Assembly (NCBI GenBank): GCA_003157675.1
Contig: PMKG01000167.1
Span: forward strand, 1 to 6,616
Reading direction: 5' to 3'
DNA from: Acidobacteriota bacterium
GTDB taxonomy: Bacteria; Acidobacteriota; Vicinamibacteria; Vicinamibacterales; Fen-181
DNA length: 6,616 nt
Position numbers and translations under genes: made by a program. The notes beneath the pieces are model-generated. The model saw nothing but the letters and a program-made list of their open reading frames with translations. It was not told the DNA's origin and did no database searches. Positions within the stretch are counted from its first letter, which is position 1. Every line of letters begins with the position of its first letter. Shown here piece by piece: positions 1 to 5,915 of this stretch.

Positions 1-1357
1 AGGTCCGGCGGTCGAACGGGATCATCTCGAGCCGCGCGTAGTAGCCATGGCGGAAGAGGATGACGGGGTTGCCCGGGGCCCGCACCTTGACGTTGATCTT
101 CCGGTAGGTGCCGTCGAACGTGTCGTTGAGCGGCGTATAGCCGAGCACGTAGCCCGCCCGCGACGCGTTGTCGATCCGGTCGATCCCCATCTGCGCCGGG
201 TCCATGATCGACGTGATGCCGCCGGTCCATGTGGAGATGTTGCGCAGTGCCTGGAAGGCGAACGTCTGGTTCCAGCTGTTGACCAGCTGGCCGCTGGTTT
301 GAGCCACGTAGATGCCGCCGGTCTGGATGACGTCGATCGCCACCCGGGCGTCGTTGGCCACCTTCGCCAGCGACTCGTCGTCGTTCATCCGGGGGAGGGC
401 CATCCCCTTCTCGGTCACGAACACCAGGTGCTTCTCGCCCTCGATGTGGCGCAGGTACTCGATGCCGGCGTAGCAGTTGCCGAGGTCCTGGAGCGTCTTG
501 GCGTTGTTCTCGATGAACTCCTCGAACGGCAGGTCCGTGAACATCTGGGTTTCCATCACGTCGATGCTGTTCCACATCGTCACATTCTGGATCCCCGCCG
601 CGTCGCTCGCCGCGGCCTTGAAGTTCTCCTGGTCCTGCCGTTGAAGCACGTCGCCCTGCCGCCTGGCGTCGGTCACCACGCTCGAGGGGATGCGCGGCGT
701 CACCGGGCGCGCCGCGACCAGCGGGGAGCCCTCGAACAGCTGGTCGATCTTCGCCTGCGTCTTCTTCGGGATCGCCTGGCTCCCGTAAACGGCCGCGAGG
801 CCGCTGGTGACCTCGAGGGTGATCTCGAAGTCGATCTGCTCGTGCATCCGCTTGAACCGCTCGACGATCTTCGCGACCTCCTCGTGGTTGGTCGAGAAAT
901 CGGTGGCGCGGTCGTACATCATGAGCGCCACCTGGTCCTGCGGCAGGAGTTGGGTCCGGATGAACCTCAGGACGGCATCCACCCCCTTTGCCGGCTCCTG
1001 CAGCCTCCCGCGACCGAGGAGGATCAGGAACACGCGGTTGGTCTGAGGTGTGATGCCCAGCGCCGACTCGCGGAACGTCAGCTTCGCGTCGGGCACCACC
1101 GGCTGCGCGGTCAGGCCGATTTCCGAGAACTGCCGGATCGGCTGTGCGACGTCGTCCTCGAGAATGGTGAAGTCCTCGGGCTTGAGGCCGGTGACGGGCC
1201 TTCCGTCCTTGTCGACCACGCGGATGTCGACCGGAACCAGCGTCACCCCGCTACGGAACTGGGGTTTCTGGTCCACGCCGGCGCCCCGCAGGGCCACGCC
1301 GGCAGACAGCGCGATCAGAACGCACACTACGCCAATGAGAGCCGTGGATCGCCGCAT
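1..1357 (-). CDS. VWFA-related Acidobacterial domain protein, exported, C-terminus cut by window edge
   Basis: Reading the minus strand from the ATG at 1357 gives 452 residues without a stop, running off the left edge. Residues 1-26 look like a signal peptide (MRRS, then a hydrophobic stretch to about 22), so the protein is probably exported. Residues 37-80 carry the opening typical of the VWFA-related Acidobacterial family (TIGR03436-like), with LVPVDIRVVDKDGRPVTGL and EDFTILED. A Rossmann-like VWA core follows (VFLILL at 109-114, D141-QVALMMYD at 141-149), then an extra segment at about 176-280, then GEKHLVFVTEKG (307-318) and the closing block YVLGYTPLNDTFDGTYRKI (403-421) and GYYAR (438-442). 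The DxSxS MIDAS signature is absent; LGRGR (114-118) stands at that place. The role of this family is not known to me; VWA domains usually bind proteins. An in-frame ATG at 1381 would add eight residues, but GGAGG at a six-base spacing favours 1357. Transcribed divergently from the permease gene. Confidence 0.88.
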   Translation of the reverse strand, partial: MRRSTALIGVVCVLIALSAGVALRGAGVDQKPQFRSGVTLVPVDIRVVDKDGRPVTGLKPEDFTILEDDVAQPIRQFSEIGLTAQPVVPDAKLTFRESALGITPQTNRVFLILLGRGRLQEPAKGVDAVLRFIRTQLLPQDQVALMMYDRATDFSTNHEEVAKIVERFKRMHEQIDFEITLEVTSGLAAVYGSQAIPKKTQAKIDQLFEGSPLVAARPVTPRIPSSVVTDARRQGDVLQRQDQENFKAAASDAAGIQNVTMWNSIDVMETQMFTDLPFEEFIENNAKTLQDLGNCYAGIEYLRHIEGEKHLVFVTEKGMALPRMNDDESLAKVANDARVAIDVIQTGGIYVAQTSGQLVNSWNQTFAFQALRNISTWTGGITSIMDPAQMGIDRIDNASRAGYVLGYTPLNDTFDGTYRKINVKVRAPGNPVILFRHGYYARLEMIPFDRRT

Positions 1358-1363
1358 TGTGTC

Positions 1364-1368
1364 CCTCC
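1364..1368 (-). promoter_or_regulatory. Shine-Dalgarno of the VWFA-related gene
   Basis: The minus strand reads GGAGG here, inside a G-rich run, with six bases before the ATG at 1357. This decides the start in favour of 1357 over the in-frame ATG at 1381, which lies upstream of the site. Confidence 0.7.
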
Positions 1369-1387
1369 CCCCAGGATTCATCGGCGG

Positions 1388-1396
1388 ATTGTAGCA
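1388..1396 (-). promoter_or_regulatory. Extended -10 promoter candidate for the VWFA-related gene
   Basis: The minus strand reads TGCTACAAT, a TGn extension plus a -10 box with five of six matches to TATAAT. A recognisable -35 is missing at 17 bases; the nearest, TTGAGC (1415-1420), is 21 bases away, which is too far for a normal spacer, but extended -10 promoters depend less on a -35. The predicted transcript would start near 1381 and have a leader of roughly 24 bases carrying the Shine-Dalgarno. This is inferred from the sequence alone. Confidence 0.42.
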
Positions 1397-1479
1397 CCCC
1401 GGAGCCAGAGGGCAGCTCAAGCACCCTGGAAAACGTGCAACGGACGAACCAACGGCTGGTCGTGATCGTCTAACCGACC

Positions 1480-3984
1480 ATGCGAAAGCCGCGCCTGCCC
1501 CATGCCGTTCGAGCCCTCCTGAGCACGCCCCTGGTCACGCTGATCGCGGTCGCCTCCCTCGCGCTCGGGATTGGGGCAAACGCCGCCATCTTCTCGATGT
1601 TCGACCAGATGCTGCTCCGTCCGCTGCCGGTGCCCGACCCTGGCACGCTGGTCAACCTGAGCGCGCCGGGGCCCAAGCCCGGCTCGCAATCGTGCGGCCC
1701 GGCCGGCTCGTGCGACGACGTCTTCAGCTACCCGATGTTCCGCGATCTGGAGCGCACGCAGACGGTCTTCACGGGCCTTGCCGCGCACCGGCCGTTTGGC
1801 GTGAACCTCGCGTTCAAGGGTCAGACGCTCAACGGCGACGGCCTGCTCGTCTCGGGCAGCTACTTCGCGGTGCTTGGCCTGCAGCCAGCCCTCGGCCGTC
1901 TCTTCACCCGGGCCGACGACGGGGTGACGGGCGAGCCGCACGTCGTGGTGCTGAGCTACGACTACTGGCGCACCCGCTTCGACCATCGCGCCGACGTGCT
2001 CAATCAGCCGCTCATCGTGAACGGGCTGCCGATGACCATCGTCGGCGTGGCGCCGCGCGGGTTCGACAGCACGATCCTCGGCGCGCGGCCACAGGTGTTC
2101 GTACCAATGACGATGCGCGACGCCATGGAGTCGTACGCCAAGGGAACGCTCGAGAACCGTCGGTCGTACTGGGCATACGTGTTCGCACGGCTGAGGCCGG
2201 GCGTCAGCCTGGACCGCGCGATGGCGGCGGTCAACGTGCCGTACTCGGCGGTGATCAACGACGTCGAGGCGCCGCTGCAGAAGGAGATGAGCCAGCAGAC
2301 GATGAAGCGGTTCCGGGCGCGGAGGCTGACGGGCGTGGTCGATCCCCGCGGCCAGAGTTCCCTGCACCGCGAGGCCCGCACGCCGCTCATCCTGCTGTTC
2401 TCGGTGACCGGGCTGGTGCTGCTCATCGCCTGCGCGAACATCGCGAACCTGCTGCTGGCCCGCGCCGCGGGCCGTTCGTCGGAGATGGCCATCCGGCTGG
2501 CCATCGGCGCGAGCCGCTGGCAGGTGGTACGGCAACTGCTCACCGAGGCCGGCCTGCTGGCAGTGGCCGGCGGGGCGCTCGGGATCCTGGTGGCGCAATG
2601 GACGCTGGACCTGATCGCGGGGACGCTCACGAGCCGCCTCGCCCGGACCATGGCCTTTACAGTGGACGGTCGGGTGCTGCTGTTCGCCGCGGCCATCGCG
2701 GTCGGCACCGGCCTGCTCTTCGGGCTCTTTCCCGCCCTCCACGCCACGCGTCCGGACCTCGTAACGGCGCTCAAGGGCCAGAGCGGCCAGCCGGGGGGCT
2801 CGCGCGCGGCTGCCCGCTTCCGCACGACCCTGGTCACGTCGCAGGTGGGCCTGTCGATGCTGCTGCTGGTCGGCGCCGGCCTCTTCATCAAGAGCCTGGT
2901 CAATGTCAGCCGCGTGGATCTGGGCCTCCATACCGAGAACATCGTGACCTTCGGCGTGTCCCCGCAGCTGAACGGCTACACCGGGACGCGATCGCTCGAG
3001 CTGTTCCAGCGGATGGAAGACGAACTGGCGAAGGTGCCGGGGGTCACAAGCGTCACGGCCGCGCTGGTGCCGCCGCTGAGCGGCGACAACTGGGCCAGCA
3101 GCCTCGAAGTCGAAGGATTCCCGTCGGGCCCCGACACCGACACGCAGGCGTCGTTCAACAAGATCGGGCCAGGCTACTTCCGATCCTTCGGCGTGCCGCT
3201 GCTCGCCGGCCGGGAGTTCACCACGGCCGACGCGGCGGGCAGCCCGCGGGTGGCCATCGTCAACGAGCAGTTCACCAGGAAGTTCAAGCTCGGACGAGAG
3301 GCCGTCGGCAAGCACATCCAGGAAGGGCCTCGGGATTCCCCGCAGATCGAGATCGTCGGCGTCGTGGCGGATACCCGGTACAGCGAAGTCAAGGAGGCGC
3401 CGCCTCCCCAGTACTTCGAGCCCTACCGCCAGGGCGAGACGCTGGGGTTCCTCAACTTCTACGTGAAGACCACGTTGCCCCCGGAGATGATGCTGGCGAC
3501 GGTCCCGAAGGTCATGGCACGTCTCGACCCGAACCTCCCCGTCGAGGACCCGCGGACGATGGAGGAGCAGGTCCGCGACAACACGTTCGTCGATCGACTC
3601 CTGACGACCTTCTCCGCGTCGTTCGCGATGCTGGCGACGCTGCTCGCGGCGATCGGGCTCTACGGCGTGCTCGCCTACACCGTGGCGCAGCGGACGCGAG
3701 AGATCGGCCTGCGCATGGCGCTCGGCGCCGATCCGAAACGCGTGCGCCGGCTGATTCTGACGCAGACGGCGGTCATGACTGCCGTCGGCGGAGGGGCGGG
3801 GCTCGCGCTGGCGGCGCTGGCGGGCCGCTACGCCCAGTCGCTCCTCTACCAGTTGCAGGGATATGACCCGACCGTCTTCGTGACGGCCGCCGTCGTGCTC
3901 GGCAGCGTGGCGCTCGGGGCGGGCCTCGTGCCGGCGATCCGGGCGTCGCAGGTGGACCCGATGACCGCGCTGCGCAACGAATGA
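1480..3984 (+). CDS. ADOP-family ABC transporter permease (duplicated FtsX/MacB-like, orphan)
   Basis: A complete 834-residue protein of the inner membrane. It opens with LALGIGANAAIFSMFDQMLLRPLPVPDP (28-54, given here in part by key residues GIGAN and RPLP), the hallmark of Acidobacterial duplicated orphan permeases. Order: TM1 (about 17-38); first MacB-like periplasmic domain (about 50-295); FtsX block with TMs near 303-325, 356-374 and 400-420; a fifth TM near 452-470; second periplasmic domain (about 480-700); final FtsX block with TMs near 712-734, 764-781 and 798-818, ending in VPAIRASQVDPMTALRNE. The duplication is visible as SEMAIRLAIGAS (333-345) against REIGLRMALGAD (740-751). Relatives MacB and FtsX/LolC act with an ATPase in efflux, lipoprotein release or mechanotransmission; no ATP-binding domain occurs in the protein or next to it, so the substrate and partner are unknown. 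The length fits the family. The start is the first ATG after an in-frame TAA at 1471, though no good Shine-Dalgarno precedes it. C72 and C78 in the first periplasmic loop could form a disulfide. Confidence 0.93.
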   Translation: MRKPRLPHAVRALLSTPLVTLIAVASLALGIGANAAIFSMFDQMLLRPLPVPDPGTLVNLSAPGPKPGSQSCGPAGSCDDVFSYPMFRDLERTQTVFTGLAAHRPFGVNLAFKGQTLNGDGLLVSGSYFAVLGLQPALGRLFTRADDGVTGEPHVVVLSYDYWRTRFDHRADVLNQPLIVNGLPMTIVGVAPRGFDSTILGARPQVFVPMTMRDAMESYAKGTLENRRSYWAYVFARLRPGVSLDRAMAAVNVPYSAVINDVEAPLQKEMSQQTMKRFRARRLTGVVDPRGQSSLHREARTPLILLFSVTGLVLLIACANIANLLLARAAGRSSEMAIRLAIGASRWQVVRQLLTEAGLLAVAGGALGILVAQWTLDLIAGTLTSRLARTMAFTVDGRVLLFAAAIAVGTGLLFGLFPALHATRPDLVTALKGQSGQPGGSRAAARFRTTLVTSQVGLSMLLLVGAGLFIKSLVNVSRVDLGLHTENIVTFGVSPQLNGYTGTRSLELFQRMEDELAKVPGVTSVTAALVPPLSGDNWASSLEVEGFPSGPDTDTQASFNKIGPGYFRSFGVPLLAGREFTTADAAGSPRVAIVNEQFTRKFKLGREAVGKHIQEGPRDSPQIEIVGVVADTRYSEVKEAPPPQYFEPYRQGETLGFLNFYVKTTLPPEMMLATVPKVMARLDPNLPVEDPRTMEEQVRDNTFVDRLLTTFSASFAMLATLLAAIGLYGVLAYTVAQRTREIGLRMALGADPKRVRRLILTQTAVMTAVGGGAGLALAALAGRYAQSLLYQLQGYDPTVFVTAAVVLGSVALGAGLVPAIRASQVDPMTALRNE

Positions 3985-4017
3985 GGCTTGCCGGCCACGG
4001 CGCCGGAACAGCCCTCG

Positions 4018-4038
4018 GCCGTCAGCCGTCAGCCATCG
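4018..4038. repeat. Short heptamer tandem repeat GCCGTCA
   Basis: GCCGTCA occurs twice in tandem at 4018-4024 and 4025-4031, followed by a degenerate third copy GCCATCG at 4032-4038. It lies in the gap between the permease and the glycosyltransferase gene. Read in frame it yields SAVSRQPSS, a translation that looks like read-through of an intergenic repeat, not protein. No function is evident, and with only two exact copies chance is possible. Confidence 0.4.
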
Positions 4039-4051
4039 TCTCGTCCGAGCG

Positions 4052-4080
4052 TTGCAATTCACGGACTCGCAAGGGACAAT
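4052..4080 (+). promoter_or_regulatory. Sigma70-like promoter candidate for the glycosyltransferase genes
   Basis: TTGCAA (4052-4057) and GACAAT (4075-4080) each match four of six consensus bases and are separated by exactly 17 bases. A transcript from here would start near 4087, downstream of the in-frame GTG at 4081, leaving a leader of about 30 bases with the AGGAGG site before the ATG at 4117. It would let the two glycosyltransferase genes be expressed separately from the permease. The matches are modest, so this is a candidate only. Confidence 0.33.
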
Positions 4081-4107
4081 GTGCGGGCCGGATTCACCGA
4101 GCACCTC

Positions 4108-4113
4108 AGGAGG
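4108..4113 (+). promoter_or_regulatory. Shine-Dalgarno preceding the GT-C glycosyltransferase
   Basis: A perfect AGGAGG lies just before the ATG at 4117, although the spacing of three bases is shorter than ideal. No comparable site precedes the TTG at 3988; a weaker AAGGGA (4071-4076) sits four bases before the GTG at 4081. It supports 4117 as the start. Confidence 0.55.
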
Positions 4114-4116
4114 GCC

Positions 4117-5898
4117 ATGGCCGCCCGCCCGCCATTCATACGCCTGTCGCAGGCGCTCTGGCCCATCGCCGCGAGCGCGCTCTCGCTGCTGGCGTTCTTC
4201 GCCGTCGGTCGGCTCTTCGTCTGGTCGTACACGCTGGATCTTGGGTCGATGGTCCTGCCAGCCGGTCGCCAGACGTACTTCCTGCTCTTCTGGACCGTCC
4301 TCGGGTCGCTCGCCGCGGCCTTCCTCGCCCTCGGTTTGACCCGTCTGCAGGCGCTGGCCCCTCGCGCTGGAGCGTCCACCGGCGAGCGGCGTGACGCCAC
4401 ATGGCTGGCCGTCACGATGGTTGCGGCATTCGTCGTCGCCGGCACGATCCGGGCGTTCGTGCTCCGGGGCGCCGTGGTGACCGACGACGAGAGCGCGTAC
4501 CGGTTCATGGCGCAGACGCTCGCGTCCGGCCGGTTGTGGGTCGCCTCCCCTCCCATGAAGGCGTTCTTCGACCGCGTCTTCATGATCAACGACGGCAAGT
4601 TCTACGGGCAGTATTTCATCGGCTGGCCCGCGTTGATGGTGCCGGGCGTGTACGTCGGCGCGACCGGGTACATGAACGCCATCTACTCGGCGCTGACGGT
4701 GCCTGCCGTATTCCTGACGGTCCGCGGAATGGCCGGCGCGGCGGCGGGCAGGGTGGCGACGCTGCTCTACCTGGCGTCGCCGATGCTTGGCGTCGGTGCC
4801 GCGACGGAGTTGTCGCACACGACGTGCCTGATGGCGGCCGCCTGGTCGGTCTACTGTCTGCTCAGGTCGCGGGAGACGCCTGGGAACTGGCGCTGGCACG
4901 CGGGCGTGGCGTTCTGCTTCGCCCTCGGGCTCCTGATTCGGCCGCTGTCGACGCTCGGCGTGGGACTGCCGGTCCTGGTGAGCTGGCTCGTGAACGTGGT
5001 GCGGCATTCGCCGGTCGAGCGACGCCGGGCCATCGTGGCGTTCGCGGTGCCGGCGTGCTCGATGGCCGCGTTGTTGTTCGCGGTCAATTTCGCGCAGAAC
5101 GGATCGGTGCTCACGACCTCCTACGCGCGCTCTCAGCAGTACATGCGGGAGGTGAAGTTCCTCAACGTCGGATGGTCGGTGGCCGCGCCGCCGGCGTCGC
5201 TGGCCAGATACATCCTGGGGAGCGGAGAGTGGGAGCTGTCGCTCGCCAGGACGGCGATCGGCCTGGTGCGTCTCGTGTACGACCTGTTCGGATCGCCGCT
5301 GCTCCTGGTCCTGGTCGCGCTGGCGTGGGCGGCCAGACCGGCACGCATCATCTGGCTCTCGGCGCTGAGCTTCGTGGTCCTGCACTTCTCCCTGTCCGAC
5401 TCCGGCATCGACACGTTCGGCCCCGTGCACTTCTACGAGCTGGCGTGGCCGCTCATCGTGCTGGCCGGCGTGGGATTCGGGCGCCTGGCCTCACTCTCAC
5501 GCGAGTGGCGACCGGCGCGGCCCGACTCGTGGGCGCTGGCGGTCGTCATTGCAGTCGTGTTCGTGTCGCTCATCGGCTTCGTGCCGGTGAGGCTGCACGC
5601 CCTCCAGATCGTCGCGTCGAACGTCAACGCCCCGGCAGACGCGTTGAAGGCGCGCGGCATCTCGCACGCCGTGATCTTCACGGCCGGGCTCTTCGTCGAC
5701 GAGCAGTGCATCGCGCCGACGCGGCATTTCGTCTACTTCCGCCCGAACAACGACCCCGGCCTCCGGAACGACATCCTGTGGGCGAACCACCTCGGCTGGA
5801 AGGATGACATCGACCTGATGAAGAAGTGGTTTCCGGACCGGAACGGATACGTGATGAAGTGGGAGGGATGCCGCCCTCGCTTTCAGCACCTCGAGTAG
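4117..5898 (+). CDS. GT-C-fold membrane glycosyltransferase (family 39/PMT-like)
   Basis: A polytopic membrane protein of 593 residues from the ATG at 4117. Hydrophobic segments include about 15-36, 53-74, 95-116, 190-203, 213-228, 235-249, 263-290, 305-324, 392-405, 410-426, 439-455 and 472-490. After TM3 comes VTDDESAYRFMAQTL (121-135), whose D123-D124-E125 matches the acidic catalytic motif expected in the first outer loop of GT-C enzymes. KFYGQYFIGWPAL (161-173) and FGPVHFYELAWPL (434-446) also resemble conserved blocks of this superfamily. The last 100 residues form a soluble, probably outward-facing tail with FRPNNDP (541-547), LWANHLG (554-560) and FPDRNGY (572-578), plus two cysteines (C531, C585) that could pair. 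Such enzymes transfer a sugar from a polyprenyl-phosphate donor to an envelope acceptor; donor and acceptor are unknown here. The open frame extends to a TTG at 3988, but those 43 residues include repeat-derived SAVSRQPSS and look non-coding; GTG 4081 is the other alternative. A GT2 gene follows after 17 bases, probably co-transcribed. Confidence 0.8.
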   Translation: MAARPPFIRLSQALWPIAASALSLLAFFAVGRLFVWSYTLDLGSMVLPAGRQTYFLLFWTVLGSLAAAFLALGLTRLQALAPRAGASTGERRDATWLAVTMVAAFVVAGTIRAFVLRGAVVTDDESAYRFMAQTLASGRLWVASPPMKAFFDRVFMINDGKFYGQYFIGWPALMVPGVYVGATGYMNAIYSALTVPAVFLTVRGMAGAAAGRVATLLYLASPMLGVGAATELSHTTCLMAAAWSVYCLLRSRETPGNWRWHAGVAFCFALGLLIRPLSTLGVGLPVLVSWLVNVVRHSPVERRRAIVAFAVPACSMAALLFAVNFAQNGSVLTTSYARSQQYMREVKFLNVGWSVAAPPASLARYILGSGEWELSLARTAIGLVRLVYDLFGSPLLLVLVALAWAARPARIIWLSALSFVVLHFSLSDSGIDTFGPVHFYELAWPLIVLAGVGFGRLASLSREWRPARPDSWALAVVIAVVFVSLIGFVPVRLHALQIVASNVNAPADALKARGISHAVIFTAGLFVDEQCIAPTRHFVYFRPNNDPGLRNDILWANHLGWKDDIDLMKKWFPDRNGYVMKWEGCRPRFQHLE

Positions 5899-5915
5899 GC
5901 CACGTGGGAACCACC

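Noticed and set aside
47..1465. A 472-codon plus-strand frame opposite the VWFA-related gene
   Set aside because: It has the same R/V/D/H-rich antisense composition and no family features, while the minus strand encodes a clearly recognisable protein with signal peptide and conserved blocks.
1692..3866. A 724-codon plus-strand frame overlapping the permease in another frame
   Set aside because: The translation is dominated by R, G, A and P without hydrophobic segments. The overlapping permease frame has full-length family similarity.
3991..4006. Hairpin CCGGC/GCCGG with a six-base loop just after the permease stop, as a terminator
   Set aside because: The stem is only five base pairs and no T-run follows, so it does not qualify as an intrinsic terminator; in GC-rich DNA such stems arise often by chance.
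1417..5430. A 1337-codon open frame on the minus strand, antisense to the permease and most of the GT-C gene
   Set aside because: Its product is extremely rich in R, H, Q, E, D, G and P with no membrane segments, repeats or domain I can recognise, and it runs through two well-supported plus-strand genes and the gap between them. Stop-free antisense frames are common in high-GC DNA where the real genes end codons in G or C.
4401..5807. A 468-codon plus-strand frame overlapping the GT-C gene
   Set aside because: It is an out-of-frame shadow with R/G/A-rich low-hydrophobicity sequence inside a clear membrane-protein gene.
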